DNA of 64,000 nucleotides, from positions 868,001-932,000 of the forward strand of contig CM040094.1 in NCBI GenBank assembly GCA_022496805.1. Direction: 5' to 3'. The notes beneath the pieces are model-generated. The model saw only the letters and a list, made by a program, of their open reading frames with translations, made no database searches and had not been told where the DNA came from. Position numbers and translations under genes: made by a program. Shown here one piece after another: positions 23,681-35,144 of this stretch. The stretch comes from Pohlia nutans (lineage: Eukaryota > Streptophyta > Bryopsida > Bryales > Mniaceae). Position 1 is the stretch's first letter, and each line of letters begins with the position of its first letter.

Positions 23681-25590
23681 CACTACTAGAACAATACACT
23701 GGGAGCTACAGCAAAAACGTAGCTAAATGTACTACGCGGACACTATACGATATCCTGTCAAAACGTAGTTTATTATATAGTATAACGTAGCTAAAAAACT
23801 AGCTACGTTGGGGTGTAACGGTTGCTACGTCTTCAAACGCTTAGGGAACGCGTAGTTCTCATTGCTACCATGTTCCCAATAAAACCATTTTTGGTAGTTA
23901 TGGGATACCCAGGATAAGGTGCCATGTGTCAGTGTATCTGTGTTTTGCTTCATCCTACCAAAAACATTTATTCACCGATGTGAAAGTAAATTTCCCTTGT
24001 TTACTGTGGGAAAAGATATGTGAATTATATTCCTATTTTTGGTCTTCACAATAAACTATATTTAGCTTCATTGAAAAGTAATTCGGTCACATTTCACCAC
24101 AGTAAAACTCTGGTTGAGGCTAGCCATTGGTTCAGAGAAACATGGGATGATTTTTAATAATGTTGATGACTCAATGGACGTGGAGAAAGGAATGCCGCGT
24201 GGAGGAATGGAGAAATGCCACCGATGCAGTATATTTCGGTGGCCCATGCAGCCGCAGTTTTCGCGTAAAAATTCGCCCGTAGACGAAACCCTTACTATCT
24301 GATCTCTTCGACTTCCTCATTGCCATGTAATTATAGCAAGCAAAGACCATAGCGATCTTCCGTAGCAGTGAAGAGAACAAAAAGAAAACGACTCTACAAT
24401 CAATCTCCTTCTCATTAGCACAAAAATGGAACTCATGAACTCAATCATCAGTCAAACAAATGGCTATTGTAGCAACCAAGACTGTAACTAGTTTCCTCTA
24501 GGTAGCAGGCGAAGACTGTAGCAATCTTCCGCAGCGCAGCCAGTTTGAAGAGAAAAAACAAAAGAATTCTACAATCAAACTGCTACTCATTAGCACCAAA
24601 CAGGAATGAACTGAACCATCAAACCGAAATCACGAATAACATTCTCGCATTCGTCAATTTGAACATTTCTCCAGCATTTCTCCATTACATCTAAGAGGTT
24701 ACAGCAAGGTCTACAGAAAAAAAACTAAACCAGACTAAAAACTCGAATCTGAAATATACAACGCAACAGACAGATGGCTATGGCAGCAACAAAGAAAGAA
24801 AGATTGAAACTCTAAAAATTCATTCTCTATAAGCATTGATACCTACCTGGACAACGATCACGCTGTCGAGTTTGTAGTCCACTGCATGCTGCAAATGAAA
24901 CTGCAAGTTCCGGAGATCCTCGACCAGGAACGGAAACCGATGGACTCATGGCACATTTTTTGAGGTTTTAGCAGAAAGCTGCACCGATCGTCCTGATTTA
25001 AGGCTTCGAGAGGTGCACATGACGACGAGCGCCCATCCTAGTTGACAAAATCAAGAAATCTATCACTGCGGAGGAATCTGAGTGCCGTCCAAATGCGAGT
25101 CTCGCTGCGAAGAAGACAAGGCTAGAGAACCAACTGGCAGAGACGTCACTATCCATTGATCCAACCCATCGACGCCACGTCAGCCCCATTCGGCCTGCCA
25201 GCTATGCAGAAATGAACCGATGGAACATTCATTCTATTTTGGACTGTGGCGAGCAAGCTCAGGCAGAAATTAGAAGGCGGTGTCAAGATATTTTTTGAAA
25301 TTATCTTCCCAAAATTATTGCATCTCCTTGACAACTTTACTGAATCTCACTATGCCCTTTATCTTCCCTACTGAAAGTTCACAGGGATTCTCTATTACAC
25401 ATGGGAACGTGCGGTTCTAATGGTGACATCAAAAATAACGTAGCTTGTCGACGCAAACGTAGCTCAAACGTTGGTTCAATGAAGTCGCCGTAGCTTCCGT
25501 CAACCCGACATCACAAAACAAGGGAAACGTAGTAAGTTCCTCCAAACGTAGTTTACCAAACGTAGCTCCCAGTGTATTATTCTAGTAGTG
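23681..25590. mobile_element. 1.9 kb non-autonomous CACTA transposon, duplication ACG
   Basis: The ~29-bp inverted ends begin CACTACTAGAACAATACACT at the left and CACTACTAGAATAATACACT (inverted) at the right, one mismatch. ACG flanks both sides (23678-23680, 25591-25593). Both subterminal zones are rich in AACGTAG motifs in either orientation, the usual CACTA binding-site pattern. No transposase is present. A short minus-strand stretch near 24845-24900 ending CGTTGTCCAG|GTAGGT could be a captured exon, unproven. Confidence 0.85.
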
Positions 25591-25593
25591 ACG

Positions 25594-28006
25594 TACGTCA
25601 GCCTGTACGTGACCCTGCACATTTATTAGTCTTGAATATTTAGAATGCACGTTTTAAAAGGCCCAATCATGGATCAATTGCAGGTTTGTCAAAATGCCCG
25701 CCCTTTGTGACTCTCCAGCGCAAGACATTACACGTACAATTTCATCTTTGATCGAGCAACAATCGAAGACATGCATGTTCGATCGAACCAGAGGCGCTCC
25801 GTAATTACTGAACTACAGGCTCTGCATACAAAACAGATGCACAGACTAATTCGAATTGATCGAAGGGCATCATGCATCAAGCGTACGTAGCTTGAATCCG
25901 ATCTCCGTGTAATTATATACAAAAGGGATGTACTATACTTGATCAGCGACCCACATTGATTTCACTTTCAGGTCGACAGACAGACCCCATCAATCAATCT
26001 ACAAAAACTTAACCAGCTCTCCGTCACAAGTTGATTCTCTCATCTCGAACACTCACATCAGACCGCGGGTTTAGCATTCAACTTCCACAATTAAGTACTA
26101 TGAAGACCGATTCAAAAGGCCCTTAAGTGCCTGTAACTAGCTCTCCACCAGAAGACTCAGTTACATACATTCGACTCTGAGCAGCTTACAATCGAAGACA
26201 CGTTCGAACAACATTCTAGACAGCTACAGCTCTTGAATCTGATTTCCATGTTCCATACAAAAGGGACATCCGTACTCACGTTCAGAATATTCTACTAATC
26301 CTGACGTAATCTCTGCGTGTTGATCGCACTTTTGCAACGATCTCATGCACGCCCATGATTAATTTTCGTCGTCGATATTGTTGAAAAGTATGGCTGGGTT
26401 TCAGGAGATTAATTGTACTTCCAGGACTGGTGCTTGGGACTTTGATTGAGACTGAATCTATTCTGTGTCAAATGCAGATGAATGATCGTTTGACAGCCTG
26501 GAGGTGGGATATGCAACTTGAAAGTGAACTGGTTGTAGCCATTTACTCTGGGGGGATCTTTTGACTCCCTTAATCATGTTGTGAGAGTCCATAATTATCA
26601 GGGCCATTTTAATAAAGAGCTCGGGGTTGCAAAGAAATGACGAGCTGGTATATTTTAGTTGAACATCCAGTGTTTGTCGTCGGTTCGTCAGTCTTGCTGC
26701 AGTTATGAGGACCGTCTTTTAGTTGAATGTTAGAGAATTTTGTGGAATGGAAGTTCTGATGTCACTTCTGATAGCACATAGTGAATGCATAGTCATGTCC
26801 TTATGCCTCTTCTAGGCTATCTAGGGGTGAAAAATTCTCTAAGTGACTACAATAGAAATGGCGCAAATAGAACTCTTTGGAGTTGGTGGTCCTTGTACGT
26901 CAAATAGGGTTTTACATTCTTGATTCTAGTGACGACCTTTCGTAGATGTTAATTCAAATAGGCCTTGATGCATATAGGTCTCATTTTTGGATATTTATCA
27001 AGCGACTATGGGGTTGTTTTGCACTTCAACTCTAACATTTTTTTTGTGTTTTCTTAAAGTTGTGTAACTATTTCTGTAAAATGAATTAAAGAAGCATTGT
27101 TCATTGATAGTTTTTTTTTATTATATAGTTCTCGGTTTTTTTGCCACATCAACTTAATTGTTTGAATGTGCTCAGGAAAATTAACAAAGAGAATACAAAT
27201 TGTCCATTTTTTGAAAAGACGCTATAAGTGAATATTACATAAGTAATTAAAAATGAAATATCATGTGTCATTTTAAATGAAAAACTGTATCATACATATG
27301 TTTGATATTAATTAAATAAAATTTACAAAATTTACAAATCTAAAAATTCCAAATTTTACCAAGAACATTTATCCTGTCTCTTGGAACACGCGTTTTTGCT
27401 TACCATGGACTTTCATCGCGTCTCTTGCAAGATTCCTTTTTACTAACAACGGACTTTCACTGTGTCTCTTGCTGAGTAATTTGCAAACCGTAGCCCTAAC
27501 GAGACGAGCAGGACGCTCTTGGGATAGGCATATCTCATCTGGACTGTTCATCTCCGGGCATCCAATCTAACAATTAGGAAGAGAGTGTGGCCCCCACCAT
27601 TGCACATAGGGCAGCTTACAAAAGGTGAAGCTCCAGCCCCTCTCAACCCATTCGATAATTTCTCTCTCGGTCCTTGGGAGCTGCTCCTCGCGGTCATTTT
27701 CACTTGGGAGCCCTCTCTTTCTGTCGCCCCGGTACGTATCTTGATCATTCTTATGTGCTTTTCGAATCAGATAGACATTAATTAGCAACTGTCTAGCTCT
27801 GCAACTTCCAACGGAGTCAGTCCATCGATCTGTTTTCATTTCATTATTTTGTACATGATACGCACGGCTGGCTAGCTAGACCTTCTCTCGCTACTCCAAT
27901 CAATCGAGCTCCTGATTGATTTGCTGCGAGCTCATGTTTTGTTAGTTGAGAGAGATCGGAATCATCCTGAGCATCGAAGCTGCAGGATTGCAGTACTAGC
28001 CGTGAG
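25594..28006. other. Intergenic with a diverged duplication
   Basis: About 25720-25945 and 26100-26285 share ATCGAAGACA..GTTCGA and CATACAAAAGGGA blocks in the same order. No coding sequence recognised. The 5'UTR of the four-Cys peptide gene may begin in the last few hundred bases. Confidence 0.4.
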
Positions 28007-28141
28007 CCCCATATTCATTAAATTGGCCAATTTTATTTATATTGGCCGCCACACTATTCAAATAAAGAGAGTAAATGAACTGAAATCACACTATTTGAGC
28101 CGCCAATATAATCGAGATTGGCCAATTTAATGAATATGGGG
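28007..28141. mobile_element. 135-bp hairpin MITE upstream of the four-Cys peptide gene
   Basis: The ends are inverted copies beginning CCCCATATTCATTAAATTGG, with a second inverted block (TTTATATTGGC). It lies ~430 bp upstream of the ATG, so in the promoter or 5'UTR. No clean target duplication is visible. Confidence 0.6.
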
Positions 28142-28574
28142 TTTGTGACTTAGACAGGCTCTGCATGCTAGTTTTCTAGATCAATCGTGTACTCCAGGAT
28201 CGAGTTTTTATCTACTTAGGTTGTGCACTTGTGCATGCGGACCTGATCGATTGATAATTAGCAGTATGATGGCACGCTTTGTAGGACGTTTCGTTGTTAC
28301 TAATCTTGGACTTCAAAACTGAAACCAGGTCCTAATTGCTTTTGCTTTTTCGTAGACGACTGTCTAGTATCATTTATTGCCTAATTATCACCAAGTTTCA
28401 ACAAATTAAGTTTCTGTACTGTCTAGGATTACGTGAATATCATGTTCGTATTGACACATGTGAGTTCTGTTCGTTATTGGAGATCTCTGAATCATGTGGA
28501 GAGTGGAGTCTACATCGTCCTCGGTTTTTGCGTGGTTTGTGATCGCAGGGTCAGGATATATCGACACACGGACG

Positions 28575-28853
28575 ATGGCGCGGGCAATCATGGCAACATG
28601 GGTGGCGGCCTTGTGCCTCATTCTTCTGGTCCTCGGCCAACACAGGGCCGAAGCTCGACGCAATCCGATCGACTGTGGCGGCAACGCCCACTTCCGCTAC
28701 TCGTGCCTGTATCCCAAGCCACCGCCGGGCAGCTCCATCACGGCAACAGGCGAGGTGGCGATGTCGCGGTTCAGGGCTGGCGATAAGGAGTGTGGCCGTT
28801 ACGGCTTCGGTGGCATCTACTACTGCTTCAGGGCACCTGGAACCCCGTCCTGA
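28575..28853 (+). CDS. Small secreted four-cysteine peptide (unknown family)
   Basis: A 92-aa ORF starts MARAIMATWVAALCLILLVL and has a clear signal peptide (hydrophobic residues ~7-21, likely cleavage after AEA at ~26). The mature ~66 residues contain four Cys (34, 44, 73, 84) spaced C-x9-C-x28-C-x10-C, with a Pro-rich link (PKPPPG) and an aromatic end (GGIYYCF). Cys number, size and secretion suit an apoplastic signalling or defence peptide, but I do not recognise the family. RALF spacing and its YISY motif are absent. The CDS is GC-rich in AT-rich surroundings. An AATAAA lies at 29025-29030, ~170 bp past the stop, and a good splice acceptor (GATCGCAG, ending ~28550) just upstream may end a 5'UTR intron. 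The frame is open upstream, but the Met at 28575 gives the best signal peptide. Confidence 0.68.
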   Translation: MARAIMATWVAALCLILLVLGQHRAEARRNPIDCGGNAHFRYSCLYPKPPPGSSITATGEVAMSRFRAGDKECGRYGFGGIYYCFRAPGTPS

Positions 28854-29024
28854 TCGATAGGATCTCTGTTTGTACGGAGCTAGCAATCTGTTGTATTGAA
28901 GAAGCTTGCTAGCATAAGTAGAGATTGCATATGCATGGCACCTGGTTCCGGTCGATTGTGTATAGTCTAGCTTGAGGATCCATGTATAAATGTTTATGTC
29001 TTTGTGGTCTCATGATCATTGATT

Positions 29025-29030
29025 AATAAA
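29025..29030 (+). terminator. Poly(A) signal AATAAA of the four-Cys peptide gene
   Basis: Canonical AATAAA ~170 bp after the stop at 28853, in a T-rich 3' context. Confidence 0.45.
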
Positions 29031-29289
29031 CTGCCTTCTGGCTTCAACTTGGTTTGAACATTGAAATTATATGTTATCCGAAGAACTTGTTGGTGAAACT
29101 AAGCACATCAAATGTCTCACCTTGTTGTGCATCCAATGATTCATGTCTGTTCAGGAGTTGAGTAGTGCTCTTGCTAGACGCAAGCTAGATTCCTTTGAAA
29201 TTAAGCCCGTTGGGCTTGGAAAGATGTTTAAGGGTTAACCTCCAGGCTGAAACGTGTACACACCAAATGTTCAACATGTAAGCTCCTGA

Positions 29290-29395
29290 AGGCATGGGAC
29301 TACCAGGGTAAAATGAAATCAGGAGTATGAAATTGTGAAGTGCAAATCCATTGTGATCGAAGCTTCTCCCAGAAGTGATCATGGCCAAATCTACT
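29290..29395 (+). repeat. Dispersed repeat, partial copy
   Basis: Shares AAAATGAAATCAGGAGTATG-like sequence and a GAAGCTTCT..AGAAGTGA end with the 23.3 kb (inverted) and 29.8 kb copies. Confidence 0.4.
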
Positions 29396-29799
29396 GCCTG
29401 AAGTATAGCTCGTGGCACAAAATTTTAGCTTGTTTTATGGTCCTTTGGCAAAAAAGGTTTAATTTGTTCTTTGCCATGTAAATATGCTACGAGTGATGTG
29501 TATAACGAGGCATGCGGTTGCACAATTCTTAAGTTGTAAGAACTTACTTTTCATCTGAGTAATTAAATGTATGAAAATATAAGATGTGATTTGGGTTCAA
29601 GCAATATAAATGAGAATGGTGTGCAACAATATATTAACAATGCAGAAACGGTCGTCTGCACACCAGAACAAATACACTGGCATGAAATTCACTCACGCAA
29701 TCTAGAACTAAATAATCCAGGCTTACTAGCTACAGTTCCATGCTAGCTGAGCTCTTATTCTCATTTCATTCTCCTACAGTATGTCACATGTACACTAAG

Positions 29800-29905
29800 C
29801 GGGAACGTGTACTGGACCCCAGTTCACCTCGTGATTGGGGCTAGCAAGGTAATTAAAATGAAAGGAGTATGAAGGAAATTCGTTGTGAAGCTTCTTCTAG
29901 AACTG
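29800..29905 (+). repeat. Dispersed repeat (inverted relative to 23.3 kb)
   Basis: GTGATTGGGGCTAGCAAGGT and AATTAAAATGAAAGGAGTAT match the reverse complement of 23265-23362. Confidence 0.55.
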
Positions 29906-30340
29906 GATTTAGTTTCTTTTATCTAGAGTGAAGAAGGATGAGCTGCTGGAGAATGTTATGTGGTTATTGTAGTGCCCGAGTCTAACTTTGTATATCAAAC
30001 AAATGTTGCAATGGGAATGCTAGATTTCATGGCATGGCTAAATAGGCTCTGGAGGCCGATTGCAAGAGGGTGTGAGGTAGAATTTGACTTTGGTGATTGG
30101 AGGGACAAAGACACCATTTCAACACTCTTTATAAGGTTTTACACTCTTTGTTAGATGTGACAACCTTGTCTGAAGTGGTGTCTAAGGTTGCAGTAAAGTA
30201 TCAACTCTGCTCGCAATTCTGGTCTAGCTGTGAAAATCGACTAGGTTGATATCACTTTGCAACGACTATCTACGCGTAAACACACTAATTTTAGATAAAG
30301 TATGCAAGATGAGGGGTTTTTTTTCCTTTGCAATTTGCTA

Positions 30341-30848
30341 TTAACCCCTAATCGTGCAAAGAGGCATGTGGAGCCATGTTTGATTGTTTTTAGTTAAACG
30401 TTGATTTTACCTCGTTCCTAATTTCAAATGAAATGATCCCAACTAAGCAAGTGTGGGAGCTAATATCTTCTACTTTTTAGTCCAATTTACTATATTTCAA
30501 AATTTTTAAAATTGCATTTTTTGTAGCACTTAAAAGCTTAGAACCCTAAAATTCCAATATACAATGCAGAAAACGTTTGCCAATATAAGCTCATAAAGCA
30601 TGCAACCTACACCTACATCTTGTTCATCATTGTTATTTACATTTTTGCTAGAAAATTCATACTATTTTAGGCATTTTTGTAATTACTATGACTATTACAA
30701 GAGAAAAACTATGAATTTTTTTATAAAAATCATTTTTATTTAAGTAATGAAAAAAATGTGAGTGTAAATCATTTTAACAATAAATTATATGAGAGAAATA
30801 CCAAAAATATATAATACATTTAACAATGTGAGAAATTGATGAGGTTAA
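30341..30848. mobile_element. piggyBac-type element, 508 bp
   Basis: Starts TTAACCCCTAATCGTGCAAAG, ends at a TTAA (GATGAGGTTAA). Its right TTAA is the left TTAA of the next unit. Ends only weakly inverted. Confidence 0.45.
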
Positions 30849-30887
30849 CCTTTAAGCGTTTATGTACTGTAAACGCTTAAAGATTAA
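30845..30887. repeat. 43-bp palindrome between two TTAA sites
   Basis: CTTTAAGCGTTTA, a 6-base spacer, then the inverted TAAACGCTTAAAG, bounded by TTAA on both sides. It looks like two piggyBac-type ends with no interior. Confidence 0.5.
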
Positions 30888-31581
30888 CACAAAGAGCCCC
30901 ATGGGGTTCTTTGGTATTTTGAAAGAATCTTGCTCATAACTTTTACTCCATTGAACCAAATGGGGTTTTTAAATGCCAAATTGAACATATTTGAAGGATC
31001 TATACTTCTTTAAAATAGAACCAAAGTAAATTAAAAAGGGAATTATGCTTAAAATGGAATTTAAAAGAAATTTTGGGTGTGGGAATCATAAAAGCCATGT
31101 TCATTAAGGCCCTCTTTACACTACAAGCGAGAAGCCGTAGAGAAAACCTCACAAGGGCCATGGCTCATCCTTGAGAAGGCAACCTTTGAACTTGACGGCC
31201 TTTGGATATAGTGTAAAGTGAGAAAGGGCCACAAAATAAAGTGCCAATTTTTTTTAAGTAAATTTCTTACATATTTCTTAAAAAAACAAAAAATGATTGG
31301 TTGTGAGAATTTTGGCCGAACGGCCCCCTGGATTTTCCGTTAGACCCACCTCTTGAGGTGGGCTTGACGCAAATTCCGGGGGCCTTCAAAAATGTCTATT
31401 TTTCTTGCCACGAAGGACAAAAGTGTTGTCCATGTCATTTTCTCCTCTTTTTGTCCCTTGGACTAAAATTTTGAGTGTAAAGTGACATTCTTTGATCTTC
31501 TCGATTTTTAGGCCTCCCATTGGCTAAAATTTCTCTCTTCACGGCTTCTCGCCTCTAGTGTAAAGAGGCCTTAAGGGTTAA
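30884..31581 (+). mobile_element. piggyBac-type MITE, family D, split by a Tourist-like element
   Basis: Interior (GAATCTTGCTCATAACTT, TTGGGTGTGGGAATC) matches 12061-12303. The right end is interrupted 7 bp before its final TTAA; without the insert the end reads TTCATTAAGGGTTAA. Confidence 0.62.
31108..31570. mobile_element. 463-bp Tourist/Harbinger-like MITE nested in family D
   Basis: Left GGCCCTCTTTACACTAC and right CTAGTGTAAAGAGGCC are inverted; followed by inverted AGCGAGAAGCCGT. The flanks are TTAA on both sides (31104-31107 and 31571-31574), compatible with a TTA/TAA duplication. Confidence 0.68.
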
Positions 31582-31842
31582 GATTAGGAGTGTGGATCGT
31601 TGCTGCTGCTAAAAACTCATGTTCTGGACAATAGTTTGAGCTGCGAGTTGGTATTGTTTGTACTTTGAAGAGTAGTGATATTTGAAACCAAATTGTAGAG
31701 TTCTTGCATTTGTGCTGCCATTTTTGTTCACCGATGGCCGTGCAAGGTCTTCAAGGTGAGATTCAATGAAGGTGTAGTATATAGGGTGGTTGTTTTGTCT
31801 TCTCTGCTTTTGATTTTCACTGTCATACAATGCATGATTCTG

Positions 31843-32088
31843 TTAACCCCTATAGAACATTAGAACCAAGGATTTATAGTTTAAAATGAAAAATTCAATT
31901 GATAATATTGTGAAAATTATAAATCAGATGAGACCAAATTTTATATCACTGGAATCAGTGAAGAACATTGCATGTGTTGGTCAAACAACAAATGATTTTG
32001 AACAAAAAATTAGTTCACCCATGACCTACTCTAAACTACTAAATAAACATGAGGCCCAATTTGAGCTTCTTGGTCCGTTACGGGTGAA
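31843..32088 (+). mobile_element. piggyBac-type MITE, family A, copy 5
   Basis: Starts TTAACCCCTATAGAACATTAG; interior AAAATGAAAAATTCAATTG and TCACTGGAATCAGTGAAG typical of family A; right end CTTGGTCCGTTACGGG eroded. Confidence 0.62.
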
Positions 32089-32502
32089 AAAGAGATTGAC
32101 ATGAAACAGTTCCTTAGGAGGTTAGATCGAATTTACGGAGTATCATTCTATTATCACATGGAGGTTTGGATGCACATGGAGGTTTTATTGTCATTTCAAC
32201 GGTCTTGAGTAGTTGTCTCAAGGCCCTTGCAATGGAATCCAAGTTGTGCTAAACAAAACAAGTGACAGTCACATTAACTTTTTCACACATGAATTATGTG
32301 GTTTCTGCATTCGATGTCGTACATGGCGGGTCAAGTATACAATTGTCTTTACTGTCCATTGCCACCTCCGCTGTTTTGCAAGGAGCATGTGGCAACATCA
32401 GATTAGCTCTATACTCACCAAATACACGTTGAAGTGCATTACATACAATGCTCCTTTCCATAATGCTCACATATATTACAAACAGTGTTACAAGTAGCTG
32501 GT

Positions 32503-32671
32503 CACAGGAGAAGGCGTCGCTTTTCACTATATAGGTGAGTCAAATGGCATCACTTCGCATGCACTACTCAGACGTTCAAGACTTGGTGAGTGCAATTTGT
32601 CACGTAAGACATATATGTACAGTGAACTCTGACACTGTTCTGAGTGAGAAGCCACACCTTTGCTAGTAGTG
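32503..32671. mobile_element. CACTA MITE, relative of 7166-7327
   Basis: Left CACAGGAGAAGGCGTCGC (CACTA corrupted), right CACACCTTTGCTAGTAGTG. The interior GGTGAGTCAAAT..AGACTTGGTGAGTGCAA matches the 162-bp family. Confidence 0.62.
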
Positions 32672-32842
32672 TGAGTTGTAGTGGTTGTGTTGGTCAGTGC
32701 CTAAGTAAGCTACATAGCACAATGCATATCATGTGCCACAGTCTTAAGTGGTGACATGCATGTGTTGCAGACCACATTCCCCTTTCCATAATGATCACAT
32801 TTCTTATAAACAATGTCACAGTAGCTATCACAAGGAGCCTTA

Positions 32843-33042
32843 GGGCCGACTTCCATGTGTGGGGGCAGTGGATGGCCGATCCTCAAAAGGAGGAAGCTCC
32901 ACCGAAGTGGGTGGAAACAGGAGGATTCTAGAGTATATATTTCATTTGTACCAAAATGGGTGGAGCATGGGTGGTTCTTGAGACCTCAATTCTTGTCTTC
33001 TAGTGCCTTCCATCCAACTGATCCCCACATGGAAGTCCGCCC
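32843..33042. mobile_element. 200-bp Tourist-like MITE, duplication TTA
   Basis: Left GGGCCGACTTCCATGTG and right CACATGGAAGTCCGCCC are inverted; TTA on both sides (32840-32842, 33043-33045). Confidence 0.72.
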
Positions 33043-33402
33043 TTAGACCTATTGTCGATACTAATTGCTTTAAACCACCAAAGATGACATCACACAAGAG
33101 AGTTCCCCATAAACGTATGTCATAGAGGAAAGACAACTCGAGAGCTCACTGTCTATGAAAAAAATGATGTCATCTTAGGGTTCCACCTTTTATATGGAGA
33201 CCTTAGATTTAATTTTCTGAAATTTACGTAACTGAAAGTTCTCTTTTATAAGTTGCAGCAAGTTTGTACCATGGAGCAATCAATACTATTCGTCTTGTGT
33301 ATTTTGACTACTAGGAATTTGGTCCTTTTAAACTCGGCATTTATGACTTTAATAGTCCAAAACAACTCTTTTTTCTTTCTTTTTTTTACCTAGTTCCTAC
33401 TA

Positions 33403-33771
33403 CACTAAATAGTATATTTAGTGTGAGGTGATGAATAATGTGCTTACCCCTACTACTTGTGTAACACTAATTGTCAATTTGTGGGTAATTAGTTGTGGCG
33501 GTTATCATCCAATTTGATTCATTGTGAGTTATCATCCAATTTTATTCATTCCATTTCTAAAATTTCAGTTTTTCCATCTAAACTTTCACCTCAAGTTTCA
33601 TTCCTTACTCACACTAAATATCCATATCTCAAAAGATCACAATGTCAAAACGTTACTATTCTTCATAAATAGTGTGAGAATTCACATTTAGTGTTCTTAC
33701 AAAAGTAGGTTTTTGATATTTAGAGTGATGTTCGCAATTACAGTGCCTCACACTAAATATACTATTTAGTG
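33403..33771. mobile_element. 369-bp MITE, ends CACTAAATAG, duplication TA
   Basis: CACTAAATAGTATATTTAGT at the left is inverted at the right for ~26 bp; TA flanks both sides. The end itself is a small palindrome. Confidence 0.65.
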
Positions 33772-33854
33772 TAGTGTTTCTATGAGCTATAGTGATTGTG
33801 TTGGTCGATACTGACAGTGGCTATGCTAAATAGTGCATAGCATGTGGTGTAGCA

Positions 33855-34069
33855 CATAGGGAGCTCATTTTGGTTCCCCTGTGTTATTCCCCCGTGAGTG
33901 CCACTTTTCCCTGTGTTTGGGGTTTTGACATGTGTCCAAAATCACCTGCTTAAGCTTAGTCACCTACTTGTATAAGGAAAGTTTAATAGGTGTCGAGTTC
34001 TGAAGTTCAAAGAGGAAAGTGGCACTCACAGGGGAATTAACTCAGGGGAACCAAAATGAGCTCCCTGTG
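33855..34069. mobile_element. 215-bp hairpin MITE
   Basis: AGGGAGCTCATTTTGGTTCC at the left and its inverse at the right, followed by inverted GTGAGTGCCACTTT; about 55 bp of the arms pair. GCA flanks both ends. Confidence 0.65.
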
Positions 34070-34289
34070 GCATGTACCCATTGCCGATGTCCAGTAGCAC
34101 ACACGCAATTGATGCACTATCTAGTTCCTATGTACATAAACTTCCTTGTTTCTTTGTAATTAACACATAATTATTAGGTTTTCAAATATAACTAAATAAC
34201 AAGGTGCCCTCAAAAGCTGACATTCCAATGCTCTTTTCATTCCCATAAGGCGGAGGCACCAATACTTGTCAATTTAAGGATTTCGACCT

Positions 34290-34640
34290 AATTCAGAGCA
34301 ATGGTTTTCAATGATAAAAAATTGCAGCACATAAAACTTTGGGTTTATGAACCAAACCCAATTCTTAATTAGTTTTGTCACAATGTATGGATTTTTTTTT
34401 ATAAATTTCAAACTTAAATGCATAAACCACTATTGATGTGAGTAGGGGAATCAATACTCATCTTTCATTTCTAATTTACAAATTTGGCATTCATAATTGA
34501 TCACCAAACTGCTACAACTAACGGTTGTGATGATTTGATTGGGAACTCACAAAGTTGAAACAGGTGCTTGCATAGGTGACTGCAATTGGTCCCTTTACAG
34601 CTTTACATATCTTAGTAGGTATGGTATCTCGATCAAAACG
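34290..34640 (+). repeat. Dispersed repeat, matches 51055-51350
   Basis: Shares AAAAATTGCAGCACATAAAA and a GACCACTATTGATG-like block in the same order with the later copy. No ends defined. Confidence 0.55.
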
Positions 34641-35144
34641 CATGGCCTGGGCCTAAACAAATCCAAAAGCTTTGATCGCGTTCTGTAAGTTCACTGTCAA
34701 GCTCTAGAGGGCTGTCACTAACTTAGGCTTAGCTTTCACTGAAGGGGCATCTGGCTCATCACATTCTGACTTTGTCTCTCACCTTAGCTACATCAGCATA
34801 TTAGATCAACGTAGTCCTGAAAGAGAGCTTCAATCTTTGGTAACCAACATATCAATAATGGTACAAAATATTTGGCTGGTGTGTAAAAGATTGAAAATGG
34901 ACACACATCACAATTACCTGAAGCACATGCAGGACTTAGAACTCATGGATCTACACAACATAATTCTCTACTAGGGCTGTTTTGAATTTCAGAGTTGGTG
35001 ACAAGGATGGCTCAAGTGTGCATTTTAGTGTTAGTCAAACATTGTAATCATATGAACCCCTAATGCATGCAACAACCTCAATGTGCTCTGACTGCTGTTT
35101 CTCATTATCACATTTGTATTGGAAATTTTCCACCATCTTCTATC

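Noticed and set aside
24114..25189. Frames inside the CACTA element as a transposase
   Set aside because: 60-70 codons only, no TNP1/TNP2-like motifs.
28494..28853. RALF peptide or longer start at 28494
   Set aside because: RALF motif and Cys spacing are absent; the longer start buries the signal peptide.
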